Shown in pieces: positions 33,511-45,934 of a stretch of DNA of 64,000 nt; the stretch's first letter is position 1; each line of letters opens with the position of its first letter. The stretch comes from Salvator merianae (taxonomy: Eukaryota > Chordata > Lepidosauria > Squamata > Teiidae), in assembly GCA_003586115.2 (NCBI GenBank), contig QVOM02000057.1, forward strand, positions 1,246,163 through 1,310,162. The letters are read 5' to 3'. The notes under the pieces were generated by a model. That model saw nothing but the letters and a program-made list of their open reading frames with translations, was not told where the DNA came from and did not search any database. The position numbers and the translations under genes are program-made.

Positions 33511-33857
33511 TCTCTCGGTTCCTCCCTCCCTTCTTACTATGCTTTTAAAAAAATCTTTGTTTTCAGTATGTTTCAGTATGCTCAGGTTCTAACATAAACA
33601 TTCTGAGAAAATATTTTTGTCCCTTCAAAGTACTTTTTTTTTTTTTACAATCTTTCAGATTGTCCTTGCAGACTTGCTGTTGATGATTAACAGATGACAG
33701 AACCTTATGGAAAGATTTCCCTTTTTGATTCTGCAAAAATTCAGCCCCTCATTTAAAATGCCCATTTTCATGGTAGCCTGCTTTTCCTTTTCCTCTGATG
33801 GGTTTAGACCAAGCCTTGAGATGTAAGCTAACCTTGCAGAGTAGGCTGTGAACGTAT

Positions 33858-34437
33858 GTATCAATGGCTACTAGAATGGATACCCAGGTACCACCTCTGG
33901 GTAGCAGAGTTTGCAGGGAGTGGAGAGCAGGTGAGGGTTTTGCCTTCGTCTTCTGCTTGAGATGCCCAGAAGCCATTGGTGGGCCACTGTGTGAGCAGGA
34001 TGCTGGACTAGTTGGACAGTAATCGGCACTGGAGAGACAGGCAGGAGGCCTCTAAGGCCATTTGCAGGGAGTGGAGAGCAGGTGAAGGTCTTGCCTTCGT
34101 CTTCTGCTTGAGATGCCCAGAAGCCATTGGTGGGCCTCTGTGTGAGCAGGATGCTGGACTAGATGGACTGTGGCCTGATCCAGCAGGACTCCTATTAAAT
34201 TATGGAGGACAGGTGTATCAATGGCTACTAGAATGGATGCCCAGGTATCTCCTCCAGGTTGGAGAGGCAGGCAGGATGCCTCTAAAGGCCATTTGCAAGG
34301 AATCGAGAGCAGGTGAAGATTTTGCCTTCATCTTCTGCTTGAGAATGCACAGAAGTAACTGGTGGACCACTGTGTGAGCAGGATGCTGGACTAGATGGAC
34401 TGTGGCCTCATCCAGGAGGGCTTCTCTTTTGTTCTTA
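33858..34437 (+). repeat. Family D interspersed repeat, tandem trimer
   Basis: Three related monomers at 33858-34018, 34019-34211 and 34212-34437. All carry GGAGCAGG-type or GAGAGCAGGTGAAG words, TTTTGCCTTC, TCTTCTGCTTGAGA, CCAGAAG and GCAGGATGCTGGACTAG. The last monomer shares variants with the last monomer at 19.7-19.9 kb (TTGAGAATGC, AGAAGTAACTGGTGG), and the second-to-third junction equals the junction there. Confidence 0.75.
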
Positions 34438-36159
34438 CAGATGTTTAACTTCTGCGCTGGCCACCCTGTGGTCCAGCTCTCCGTTCATCAGAGGTTAAAG
34501 CTGCGAAGTTTGCCCTGTTGATTTCCCATTTAGCTGACAACCCGGGGTCAAGCTGAAACAGACCACAATTTGGCCAAGTATGTAAGTAGGGCAGTCTTGA
34601 TGTCTCCACCCCTTCCTCCTGCTCCGTATGTCTCTGAAACCAGGTTGATGGATTTTTATTTCCTGTCCTCCACCAAGCCTGTTTGCTCTGTTGCTCTGGG
34701 CCTTCAGATGGAGTCGGTATCGCTGGCTTCTCCACAGAAAAGGACTGATATCTAGACATGGTTTATTGAGCACCCGGAGCATGTGCCAGACTTGAGACTG
34801 TGCCTGCATGGTCCATCTTCCAGGCTGCTGGCCATTCTACGGGCGACCCCTTGTCAAAACGAAACCTGTTGAATTTCTGCCTGCTCGCCCTCCAAGTTGC
34901 AGGAGGACCGCTCAAATGACGAGACAGGGGAGTGGAAGAAGAGGGGAGGGGACGGAAAAAAAAAAACACCAAACCCTGCACCGGCTTCCCTGTTGATTTT
35001 ATAGACTGTTCCAGTAATCTGTTTTACAGACAAATTTTGTCTCCGAAAAACTGGCAAGAGGAGCTGTCTGGAAAGTGTGGGGCGTCCCTCCCCTCCGTTT
35101 CCCATTTTCTTCCCCACATCTGCAGAGCTGGCCTATTCCCCCTCCCCACCAAAGCTGTAGGGTTTAAAGTTTTAAAAGGTTACTTAAGGAAGCTTTCCCC
35201 TGAGTCTACGGGCACAGGGATTGGGTCGGAACGGGCACGTCAAGAGATTTAATCGCCTTGCCTTCTCCAAGGAAGGAAGGTTTTCCCAGGCTTAATTGTG
35301 GAAAAGCTAGGAGCCTTGAACCTATTAAAAAAAATGCAAGATTGCTCGTGGGGACTTCTCCTGTTAAACTGGGGTGACATGGGCTTTTTTTGCAGGGGGT
35401 TAAATTTTCAATAGAAAGGCCAAAGCCCCCGCTTTTAATGCATGAGTTAAAAGCAGGATGCAACAAGATTTTTGGGCTAGAAAACATATCAAGGTGCTTT
35501 CGAATGGTGCTTTAATTTCTAGGATATTCCCCCACCCCTTAAAACGGAACTACAGTCGTTCCTCCCAGTTCCTGGTGTGCATGCGGACACCCCTGGCGTT
35601 CCCCAGAGGACAGCGAGGTGTGTTTGGCAAGTGCAGGGGGGGGCGGTGTCTTAGCCAAGGGGGGAGGAAGGAAGCGGATGAATTAGGGTCACCTTAGAGC
35701 AGGCGGCGCCCGAGGTTAGAAATGAATGCTTCTGGGTTCCCCCAAGACTTGTGTTTCTCTGGTGCGGAAAGCACACGGGTCGATATCGCTGAATGAGCCG
35801 CGAGTGTAATAATTTCTACAACAACTGATGTCGCCTGCAGGGTCTGGAGGGCCTCCAAAAGCAGCTGAGATGGAGGGAAAAGGGGAAGGACCGGGTGTTG
35901 CGCGTGGGAGTACTGGAAGGGCGGCTGGCCGAAGTTGATGCAGCCAGTGGGTCTGGAAAAAAAAGCCTAGCCTGGAACCTCTTTGGGAGAGGAATCTCTT
36001 TTGTTTGTTTGTTTCTTTGTGTCTTCTGTGTAAAGAACTGCTTCAGGAGGAAGTGGGGGGGGTAACTTCCATTTGGGAACGTTGCTGGGGGCCAGGACCA
36101 TCACGGGTTACTGGCAGCTCTGTGGCTGCAGCTGCATTCGGAGTATGAGTTCCGGAAGA

Positions 36160-36213
36160 GGAGCCCTGCTGGATCAGGCCACGGCCCATCTCGTCCAGCA
36201 TCCCGTCTCACTT
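36160..36213 (-). repeat. Family D fragment
   Basis: GAGCCCTGCTGGATCAGGCC and CATCTCGTCCAGCATCCCGT are the antisense of the 3' part of the family D monomer. Confidence 0.6.
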
Positions 36214-36478
36214 TCGATGGTCACTTTTGTTGGGCTTTCTTGGGCCTGCGTAGAGGGGTTTATCCCCGCCACCTCCTCTGAGGAGCACAAGCAGCGTCTG
36301 GGAAATCTCCCCGCAAATCTCAGAAGTAGCTTTGCTGAGCCTTTTTGGTGTTGTCACCATTCGCAAGCTCTGGTGTTCTCCCAAGCTTTCATGGAAGCAA
36401 AAAAAACCAACAACCCTTGGGTTTGGATTATGGTATTAGATACCAGAAACGTTTGCGTTGATAGTGCTTAGTTAGGAT

Positions 36479-36494
36479 GTGTGTGTGCATATGA

Positions 36495-36538
<44 letters not shown>

Positions 36539-36539
36539 G
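36479..36539. repeat. Compound (GT)n(GA)n microsatellite
   Basis: An interrupted GT run followed directly by about ten GA units. Confidence 0.9.
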
Positions 36540-36750
36540 GAGGGCAGGGAAAGTTTGGTCCAAAAGTGGTTTAAGCAGCAGCAGTAGTGAGGCAAGATGC
36601 TTTGCAAAGACACCATCTCAACCGGCTCGTTCCAGTTGCTCTAGGCGGGAGTGACAGTTGATTTCTGCATCGTTAATTGCTAATCAAGCCAGGCAAATCT
36701 CCCACCGGGAGGAGAAAAAAAAGAAGCCCAAACCAGAAATGAGCCTGATA

Positions 36751-36752
<2 letters not shown>

Positions 36753-36785
<33 letters not shown>
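36753..36785. repeat. (GT)16 microsatellite
   Basis: Uninterrupted alternating purine-pyrimidine tract. Confidence 0.9.
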
Positions 36786-36788
<3 letters not shown>

Positions 36789-37348
36789 GAGATGTGTGCA
36801 AGGGTGGGGGGCATCTCAACCTGCCTTTTCCCCCTCCAGCATCCCGCTTTTGAGAATCAGTCCACTTAAGGCCAACGAAGGAGCTGAAATCTTGGACGGA
36901 ACCTCAGAAAACACCCTGGAACGGTTTAATAAAGAGAGCCACCAGGCATCTTCCTCTCCTGACACAGCTTTTCTTCATTTTTTTCCCCCTATTTTAAAAG
37001 GGTTTGGGGAAATCTTCATCGTATTTATGTTTTTTAAGGGGGGAGGGTGCACGAACTGGGGGGAACCAGACTTTGCCACAGCCTGAAGACCCAATTAGTG
37101 GGGATCTCAGCTGGGGAAGCCCAGAGTGGAGTTGGGGGTCCAGCTGTGGACAAAAGACCTTCTGTGAGAAAGGTGGGGGGTCGGGAGGGAAAATCCGGAC
37201 AGCAGGCTTCAAGGCCGAGGAGAACTTTTCCCTCCTGTGCTCTTTCACCCCAAGGGGCTCCCACTTGCCATATGCTGGCCACTGTGGAGATGCTAGTCAG
37301 CCGACTTGTCCAGTCCAGAAAGAGATTTCTCAGGTCCTTATATTCTTT

Positions 37349-37492
<144 letters not shown>

Positions 37493-37727
37493 TTATAAAT
37501 ATCGTTAGATATACAAGAATGAATTAATACAATGCAGTACAATTTAGATAAATGACAGTCCCCGCCCCCCGTAAACCTACTTTTTTATGCTCCCCCCCCA
37601 CTGCTCCCCCCTATGGTCCATCCTGCCATTATTTCTCCTGCCTCATTTGGGAACTCCCATCTTCTCTTTCCTCTTGATCCTTCAAAGACAAGGCCCTACA
37701 CACAGGCTTTTCTATGTAGTTGTTGAC

Positions 37728-37800
37728 CAGTGTGAGAAGAAGCTACTGGCCTAGGTGGACCCCCGCTCCGATCCAGCAGGACAACGTTCGGTTCTTATCT
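37728..37800 (+). repeat. Family D 3' fragment
   Basis: GAAGCTACTGGCCTAGGTGG, CCGATCCAGCAGGACAAC and GTTCGGTTCTTAT resemble the 3' end of the family D monomer. Confidence 0.45.
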
Positions 37801-38174
37801 CTTTTCCTTTCCTTTCCATCTTTGCTTTATTTTCCAGTTTTGCTTCCCCAACGAGGCAGCATGAATAGCATGTTCAGGAAAAGAGACAATCAGTGGATAG
37901 GGTTTATGTTTACCCCCTGTAAAAAGGCAGAAATTATATGTGGAATACACCACAGGGCCCATTTCCTTTCCCCTCATGCTAGGAAAAATTCTACCAGCTG
38001 TGTTTGCATAGTGGAACTTTAAACACAGCAGAAGGATATCACTCCATCCACGTACATAAGCATCTCTCTAGAGGCAAAATCTAGAAACTGGATTAAAGAT
38101 TGATTACGTCCACCGGCAAACAGCCACCGTTTCCTTTCTGGAGGAAGGCTGGATCCAGTACTGAAAGGTTTATT

Positions 38175-38335
38175 TCATAGAATCATAAGAGTTGGAAGAG
38201 ACCTCCAGGGTCATCAAGTCCAACCCCATGCTCTAAACCATCCCAGACAAATATCTGTCCAGCCTCTCCTTGAAGACCTCCAGTGAAGGAGAGCTCACCA
38301 CCTCCTGTGGCAACCTATTCCATTATTTGATTTTT
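38175..38335 (-). mobile_element. CR1 LINE 3' end fragment
   Basis: ATAGAATCATAAGAGTTGG, ACAAATATCTGTCCAGCCTC and CACCACCTCCTGTGGCAACC are nearly identical to the antisense of the copy at 24.5 kb, including part of the terminal octamer. Confidence 0.8.
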
Positions 38336-38928
38336 TAAATTTAATTTTATATTTACATATGGCCCTATTCTTAGCCCCAGGGCGGTGAACAGCAATAGGA
38401 ATAAAAAGAACCAACAATAAGAATACACGATAAAAACCAAATACAATTTATAATCCTAACTCACAGACGCCTCACCTACCAAACACGCGTGTCAGGGGCT
38501 GGAAGGTGGTTCATCTTGTTGTTTGGCATATCTAGATGAGACACAGTTCCATAGCTTGGGGCTGTGACTGAGAAGGCCCTTCTCCTTGGCTCAGCAATGC
38601 ACACTCCATTACTTGATGTGCCCTTTTTTGGCGGGGCATAGATTAAAGCTGCTTTTGAAATGGTATCTCTGCAGGGTTGTAGTGCATTTGAATCCAAATG
38701 GACTTCAGTAGAAAAAAAATGGGAAGTTCTGCATTTTAGATTCCAGAAACTCCAAGAGATGGTCACTCTGCAGTAGAAGTGTATTGGAAGCGGAATATGT
38801 AGGAAAAGGTCTATGTCAGTGGAGAATTCGACCGTCTCCCATCAGAACGAGGCAGCTAGCGCTCTGGAATAATGGGAGTTGCTTTCTAGTAGCATTGGCC
38901 TATCTCAAATTACCCCTTATCACCTTCT

Positions 38929-39207
38929 GGAGGCACGGTGGCGCAGAAGGCTAAGGCACTGATCTTTCAATAGGAGGACCGGAGTTCAAGGCCCCTGTCT
39001 GCCGCGTAGAGGGGATGAGCGCCCTCTACTGGCCTCTAGCTCCAGCCAACCTAGCTGTTTGAAAGCAAGTAATTGCAAGTAGATGAATAGGGAGCATCAC
39101 ATTGTGTGATGCGGAAGTTAGACAGATGTAAGCCTTCGGACGAAAAATAACCTTGTAAGCCGCTTTGAGTCTGCTTCGGCCGAGAAAAGCGGGGTATAAA
39201 AACCAAG
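38929..39207 (+). mobile_element. tRNA-headed SINE with Bov-B-like tail, copy 2
   Basis: Almost identical to the copy at 7.6 kb. A box TGGCGCAGAAGG at 38939-38950, B box GTTCAAGGC at 38984-38992, and a 3' end GAAAAGCGGGGTATAAAAACC leading straight into a TTC repeat. The low divergence suggests recent activity of the family. Confidence 0.85.
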
Positions 39208-39288
39208 TTCTTCTTCTTCTTCTTCTTCTTCTTCTTCTTCTTCTTCTTCTTCTTCTTCTTCTTCTTCTTCTTCTTCTTCTTCTTCTTC
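39208..39288. repeat. (TTC)27 microsatellite grown from a SINE tail
   Basis: 27 TTC units beginning at the last base of the SINE. The other SINE copy has (TTG)n(TTC)n at the same place, so the tail seeded the expansion. Confidence 0.95.
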
Positions 39289-42200
39289 CTTCCAAGCTGG
39301 GAGGGGGCTGAAAATTGGGCCCTTTTTGCATGGGGCTTTGATCCAGTTTAAGGGCCTCTGTGGACGTCTTCTTGGCCTCATGGACCCTCACGTTAATGTG
39401 GTCCTGTGAGGCCCCTCCCCCTGCAGGTACGCCCGCAGGTAGATGGAGTGCAATCCTGATTATGAAAGCCCTACTTGGTTTTTTAAGTGTAGTGGGTGAG
39501 GAAGAATCCTGCTTTCTACTCAAGGAATTCTGTTTATGCCCTTTTACTTTTCAATCCAGTTGCTATTTCCTCAGCCGCAATTGGATGCCTGCTTGCAGGA
39601 AGAATAGGTGTGGATTTTGTGGATTTCAATGAAGCAGAAGGCGAGCGTCAAAACCACAGGCAAAAGCAGTGGATGAAATACTTGATTTGAAGTTAGCTTT
39701 GCTTCCAACTGACCCATCCTTTCCTCGGGGTTTTCATTACTCGCAAACTGGGCATGGAGCCAGTGTGGTACAGCAGTTAAAAAAGCAAATGTGATTGTAG
39801 ACTGTTTTAATAGCAGTGTCTTTCCAAGATCGTGAAAAATTATAGCAACTGTCTCTGCTTCCTGAGTCTCCGTACAAGGCTGAATTAGGTCTGTGTTACT
39901 TTTTGGTTGCCATGTTTTTAAGAAACTGGAGTGCTCAGTGTAGAAAAGCACGGGAATAGCAGGGTCCATTCTTGTTCATGCTTTCTGTTCATCTGTTCCA
40001 CTCTGCTTGATCTGTTGCTTAGATTAGAAGGTTGTAGCAACTCCTTCTGTGCTTTTCAGGTGAATTTAGCACTGTGCCAGTTAATGCTAATTCCTTAAGT
40101 AGCATTATAGAAATTGCTTAAGTAACGTTACAGAGAGGTTGAATTGTTTCAGATAGGAAGTATCATTACAAGCTGCGTTTATTGCTTCAGTAACTTTACC
40201 AGAATTGAGCAACTAATTTTAGGCGTGCAACCCAACCACAAAAATCAGAGGCAGAATCCGGAAACAGAAATATGTCGGAACTTTCAGGTAGTCTGTCCTG
40301 ATCTGTTCAGCTCAAGGGTCCCTGGTTTCGCAGAAGTCTTCAGAAATTTGCAGCATTTCATCAAACAATTCTGGTTTTGGAGTTGACTGATTTGGTTCCA
40401 TATCTGGGTATCTGGTTATCAAGAAAGAAAAAAGGTCTCTTTGAGAGCCGCTATGCTCCTCATTGGAAAACTATTCCAGTTGATGTTCAAAGGTGGCCTA
40501 CGATGACATTGTCTTCTGTAGAGGGCTGTTCTTCAGGAACATCTGGAGCGCCACAGTCCTAGGATCAGTGGTGTCAAGAAATCTCCCCCTCTTTCTCGCC
40601 CCCCGACTCCAAATCTAGGGATGTACTTTGATGCGCTCCCTGTGTTTTCCCTGCCCAAACACAAACATAAGTGTGTGTAAGCGCACCATTTTTCTTCTGC
40701 TGCATGGGAGATAGTGGGACCCGTATTTCCCACACTCCAGTGTCCAGAACGTGCCGAGGTGCGTCGGGTGCAAAGCCTGCAGCTCAGAAGTTCCCAGAAC
40801 AGCTGTTGGGTTTTGCAACCATTCCCAGAAGCAGCCTGATCTCTTGGTCTTCTACGGAAGGATGCTTCCAGCTGGAGCTTTCCCCAAAGGGACCAGGGAA
40901 TGGCCTTGCAGTGGGGGCAGAAGTTACGACGAGGTCGGGGTTGGCCTCCCAACAGCAGCCCTTCCCACGACTTTTAGGATCGCTGATGTGCGAGCCCAGC
41001 CGCTCCGGAGGGAATAAGCACCATTCCATTTAGGCCCTTAAAACGTTTTGCGTGTTTCCTCTTATTTCCTAGAGGATGATCCAAGGAGCACTGCAAAAAG
41101 TTTCACACTGCTTGCAGCCTCCGTTCTTCCTGCCTTCGAATGCGGAACTGCGCTTCACGGTAAGCGCTGAAATCGGGGGCTGCCTCTCAGAATAGCAGTC
41201 CATGTTTGTGAGGAACCTTCGGCCCTCCTCCAGAGAAGGAAGGCCTTGAAAGGAAGACCAGGAGCGTAACTACGAGGTTCCCTACCCCATAGCAGCCTGA
41301 TTCTAGAAGTCTCTGCCTTCCCTGTGTAAGCACAACGGGGTGCATTGCAGTAGCTAATAGCAATTTCAATATCCTTCTTGCAAACGAGTGTGGCATATTC
41401 TGCGCAAATCCATATTCTGTTTCAACCTCTTCTCTTTCGATAGAAGAGGCAAGTCCACTCTTCTGCGTTGACAATGCGGCCATCCATCGTTTTGCACACT
41501 CATTTTTATCCACTGGTCAAGTTCCTGCAAAGGGCCGTGTGGCGCAAAAGTGCGTGGTCCAAATAATTCCCACCTGTGGGAAACAGGACTTGTAGGCCGG
41601 CTGCCCATTGCTGTACTCCTGCCCTGCTTGTGAGCTTCTGGGTGAGACAGGAGGAGAGTCTGCTGGGCATGGGGGGTGTCTAGTCTGATCCTACAGGGCA
41701 GGTCTTAGGGTCTTATATCCATTTGCCCCTAAAGGCCAGCGGAGGGACTGTGAGCAAGGCAACTCTGCTAGGCTTCTATCCTCTCCCTGGGCTTCCAAGC
41801 ACAAGTCACTTGGCCACTTCTTAGGTTCATATGTTTTAGGCCTGACAATGGCTCCATTGTGCCGGGTCTGTGACTATTCCATGAATCATTTTAAAACACC
41901 ATCTGCCCAGCCGACCACCAAAAATCCTTTGTGTAACCCCCTGCTTTTCCCCTAAACGAGTCCGCAACCTTTGTCTGGTCTTGGCGACTTTCTCTGACTC
42001 CTTGCCAGATATTTACAGCCCCAGCTCGCATTTTTCTTCCCCACCCCCTATCCTGTGTTTGCATCCTCTATTTCTGGCCAGCGGCCAAGAAGTTTAAACT
42101 CTGGTTAGACTGGCAACGATCCAGTTTTAGCTCCCTTCCCTGGAAACGCCAGACCCGCTAGTCAGGCCTTGCCTTGTCCAGCTGTTTTCCTGGGAGCAGA

Positions 42201-42498
42201 ACACTGTTTAGATGATGTTATCAACGTTTATAAGATGTTAACCAAACTGTTTGGCAAATGCGGCATCTTTGGAGTCCTGTTTTCTTTTTGATTTTTTGTG
42301 GGTGTGAGAATGCTCATTGAGTAAGAGGAAGGAACCAACCTTCCTTCCTGCTTGCCATCCATCGTGTCCCACCTCCTATGCCACTAAGGTTTTTCCAGTA
42401 CTCTTCCGTATAGGAGGCCTATCTCCTTATTTTTGCATTTTAAATCTGTAAAGGGTTTTTTTTTTGCATTTTAAAAGAAAGTCTTACTGTTCTGTTCG

Positions 42499-42528
42499 TC
42501 CTTCCTTCCTTCCTTCCTTCTTTCCTTT

Positions 42529-42567
<39 letters not shown>

Positions 42568-42600
42568 CTCTCTCTCCCTTCCTTCTCTCATTCTTTCTAC
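42499..42600. repeat. (TTCC)n(TTTC)n pyrimidine microsatellite
   Basis: TTCC units passing into about ten TTTC units and then TC/CCTT variants; one strand is all purine. Confidence 0.9.
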
Positions 42601-43429
42601 ACATTTTGCGAGTCCCCAGGGGCAAAGAAGGTTAAGCAAGCATATTTTTGGATGTTCAACATTCCTGCAGACACCCTAGTCGTAGCAGTCTTAGTAGAGG
42701 CTGATATTCTTCTAACCCAATTCTTTGCTGCTTCTTTCCCTCTCTTTTCCCCCGCCCCGGTTGTGCCTGCCTCACCCAGTCTCTGAGTAAGAGAAGAGGT
42801 TGATTTGTAAAGCCGATGATATCTGACATCTGTTGCTGGGTGATTTATATCCAGCCCTGAGCAGAGAAACCAGCTAATGCAGTTTAGATGCTTTTTTATT
42901 TCATTCTAGGCTGTGAGGGACAATTGCGTGGGCAGTGTCATTGGTCTGACACGGGGAGGGGGGCTGCCTAGAATTCCTAGTTTCTTAGTGTCCGAGCTTG
43001 GGGGAGATCTAATGAAACAGGCTGTGGGATGGGAATTTTCTCTTCTTTCAATCTTCCTGATAAAACGTCTGCAGTGTGTTTTTGTTGTTATTTCAGGTGG
43101 CAATGAGAATTGTGCAGTCAAGTGACTTGATCACAGTGTCTGTTATGCTTTTGTTTGTGTTAGAGGGATCTTGTTTGTCTTACAGCGAAATTAAGAGCTC
43201 TTTGAAAGAGTCAGAGCTGAGTAAAAAAAAAAAAAGAAGAATATTTCTGACGACAGAATCAAACCGTGGCACTCTCTGGCATGGGAGGCGGTGACTTCAG
43301 AAACAGTTTTCAACAAAGTTGTTTAGAGCAGATCTAGCAATGGTCTTTATCCTTGGATAGAGGAGGTGAGATGCTTCTAAAAATCAGCCATGGAGGGGCC
43401 AGAAGTCTTTAGATGCCCTGCTGATGGGC

Positions 43430-43520
43430 TTTCTTTTGCAGTTGGTTGACTGCTGGGAGAACAGGCTAGCGGGCTAGAAGGACCATTGGTCTGATCTAGG
43501 GGGACACTGACAAGGTGTTA
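43430..43520 (+). repeat. Family D-like fragment
   Basis: GAAGGACCATTGGTCTGATC and TAGGGGGACACTGACAAGGT recall the 3' part of family D and related squamate repeats (similar words near 22.6 and 41.7 kb). Divergent. Confidence 0.3.
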
Positions 43521-44125
43521 CGAAGGTGATGTGTTTCGCAGTGCTCTGTGGGAGTCTGTTATCTAGAGGAGACCTAAAAATCAAGTGATTGAATAAATAT
43601 GCCATTAGCAAAGTGGTCAAGCTGCAGTCCATAACGCTTTCTGTTTGCAAAGAGGGTGTGGATTGCCGATGGTCAAATACCATTTATTTTTGGCAGCGGA
43701 GGTTCGCTCCTTCTGTGTGTAGAAATCATTTTTTTTTTTCTTTTGTACGTTCAGGATTTTAGTGTCGAAGTATCCTTGTATTTCCTGGATTTGACCTGGG
43801 GCAGCTGGTTTACAAAATGTGTCTAATCTGAAATCCGTGCTGAATATTATGTAAAGAAAACAAACAAACAACAACAAGAACCTTTTACACCTTTGCTGTG
43901 CCGACTTGTGGTTTCTAAGAACGTTTTTGGAATGTACACCTGGGGAGAGGTTTTTTTCCTCCCTTAACTTTGATTCAACTTCTTTTTATTATTAACATTT
44001 TTAATAATAAAAGAGCTTGTCTTTTTTTATCTGCCATTAGCATAGCCACAAAAGTATAATAGCTTCATACCTGGAATTTCACCAGCACAATGGGCTTTAA
44101 TGCATGCATATTCCTCTGCTAGCTG

Positions 44126-44275
44126 CCCTTGGTTGATCTCATAGAATTAAGTAAGATTGGATCTGATTACTACTTGGATGGGAGGCCACTAGGCAATCCC
44201 ATGGTGGTAGGCCAAACTGGGGTGTTGAGAAAGCAATGGCAAACTCTTTCTGTACTGTTGCCACAAAAACTAAAT
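44126..44275 (+). mobile_element. 5S rRNA-derived SINE, copy 1
   Basis: TGATCTCATAGAATTAAGTAAG and then GATTACTACTTGGATGGGAGGCC (described in part) follow 5S rRNA closely: GATCTCGGAAGCTAAGCAGGG, then GGTTAGTACTTGGATGGGAG. The body continues with AAGCAATGGCAAACTCTTTC, the usual tail region of this SINE3-type family. It is not a functional 5S gene: the first half is missing and many bases differ. Confidence 0.75.
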
Positions 44276-44989
44276 AACTCAAGGATTTCTTTATTATCAC
44301 CTCAAGTTCAAGGTGGACTATTCCTACGATGGTATACATTTGCCCACATTTTAAGAAATCCATCCAAATAAATTACATCAAGTATGGAGTGTTGCAAATG
44401 AATCCTCCTAATTTATGCAAATTGCATTAAACAACTTGTCATGAGTTGCCTGGAGGCCTCATGATAATAGCAATTTTTTTTCTAACCCTTCTTATTTCCA
44501 GAGATTCAACAACTGTCAATATAGCAGAAGCCCTGGAAGCAAAGGGCCTTAATATTCCTCACAAGAACTTTTAATAACTTCTGATTGCGGTGATACATGC
44601 AAAGCAGGCGTCCTTGATATTAAACTTGATAAGGTTTTATGGCATAATGCTTCCTACTCAAGGTGCAAGTTCTAAGTTCAAGATTTTAAGGATTCTCTTC
44701 TCTGTTAACAGTGGTGTTTTGTAGAACCTGGTCTGGGGCCATCTGGGAAAGAGCAGGCAACAAGTAGGATCTGGAGTTTCAGCACCATGGACAGCAGCTC
44801 TGTAGAGAGCCACAGGGATGTGGTGTTTCAGCACTCAATTGAATGGCAGCTTTCAAATATAGCCTGGAAAATGCTGATTGAAGCAAATTGCTTTTGTTTG
44901 CAGATTGCTTTTTGTTTTGAGGCCTCAAATAAAAAAATTAAAAGCCCTGCTCATCCAAGTCTTGTGGGTTTTTAATGTGAGGGAAAGCA

Positions 44990-45240
44990 TTACCTCAGTG
45001 GCTTGCTGAACGCTGAAGCCGGGACCTTCTGCATGCAGAATAGATGCTATATCCCGTCTACTGAAAACAAAAATATTCTCAGTCCAAGCTCAGCTCTCAG
45101 GGACCACACAGACACAGGCCGGCACTCTTGTTGGCAGGAGTATGGAAGGAGGTTTGCCATGGTCTTCCTCTGGGGGGGATGGAGGGACTGAACCTGGGAA
45201 TATTTGCATAAAAAACAGATTCTCTACCCTTTAGCTCTGG
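44990..45240 (-). mobile_element. Nested tRNA-derived SINE fragments
   Basis: On the minus strand, TTCTGCATGCAGAAGGTCCC and related words at about 45007-45060, and again at 45185-45240 (AACCTGGGAATATTTGCATA on the plus strand), match tRNA-like heads of the form GCATGCAGAAGGTCCCAGGTTC. TTGCCATGGTCTTCCTCTGG belongs to an associated body. Confidence 0.45.
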
Positions 45241-45267
45241 TGCTTTCCGCTAAAGGCAGATGAGCCC

Positions 45268-45412
45268 TTGAGTTGACTTAAGTCCTGTTGACTCCATGAA
45301 CTTGGCAGTGCAGTTTTCTTGGCAACTATATGGAAGTAGTTTGCCACCTTCTTTTACAGGGAAATGCCCGGGGCTGAACCTGGGACTTTTTTATGCTAAG
45401 CTGAATAAAAAA
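45268..45412 (-). mobile_element. SINE fragment related to the 5S-SINE tail
   Basis: CCTTGAGTTGACTTAAGTCC, GCAGTTTTCTTGGCAACTAT and AGTAGTTTGCCACC parallel the tail of the 5S-derived SINE at 45.6 kb. CTGAACCTGGGACTTTTTT at the far end parallels the tRNA-head family. It may be a hybrid or two nested copies. Confidence 0.45.
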
Positions 45413-45589
45413 CTGGGCTTAGCTCTTCTGTTTCTTCGAAGAGAATCAGAAAGGGCCAATCATATAAATACCTGTCTGTACAGGTGGAAAAATCTGAATA
45501 ATGTAAATCCAGTCTGTTCTAGAGCTGCGTTTCCAGCCTGCTCCTACCTGAAGGTGTTAGGGAAAGGCCTGTTTACAACTGGAGTGTCT

Positions 45590-45835
45590 ATTGATGCTCT
45601 TGAGTTGAATTTGATTCCTAGCGACCCTGGGAATGCAGGTCAATGTTGTTTTCTTGGGAACTACAGAAGTGTCTTGCCATGGCCACTTTCTTCTGGCATA
45701 TTTGCCGACTTCCCAGGCCATATCCCGCATCACCTGGCATGCCCAGATAGTCTCTCCTGCAAGCACCAACCAGACCCAGTCCTGCTGAGCTTCCGAGCTC
45801 AGTCTGCATCGACTGAGACGGCCAAGACCCCAAGT
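45590..45835 (-). mobile_element. 5S rRNA-derived SINE, copy 2
   Basis: The reverse complement reads CTGAGCTCGGAAGCTCAGCA, GGACTGGGTCTGGTTGGTGC, TTGCAGGAGAGAC, aligning with 5S rRNA from the internal control region onward. The SINE tail GGGTCGCTAGGAATCAAATT follows to 45590. More complete than copy 1 and inserted in the opposite orientation. Confidence 0.75.
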
Positions 45836-45934
45836 CCCGAGCTGAAACCCCGGGCATAATTGCATCGTCTTTCCTCCCTGCAAACAGGGGTGGAGAGCAT
45901 CTGAGCAAAGACTCACAGACCATGGTCCCAAACA

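Noticed and set aside
34445..34809. 104-residue overlapping minus-strand frames
   Set aside because: No recognisable domain; the two overlapping frames of the same length suggest chance openness.
39026..39523. Poly-Arg/poly-Glu frames
   Set aside because: Antisense translation of the SINE and its TTC tail.
44126..44275. Functional 5S rRNA gene
   Set aside because: Only the internal and 3' part is present, many positions differ, and a SINE tail follows.
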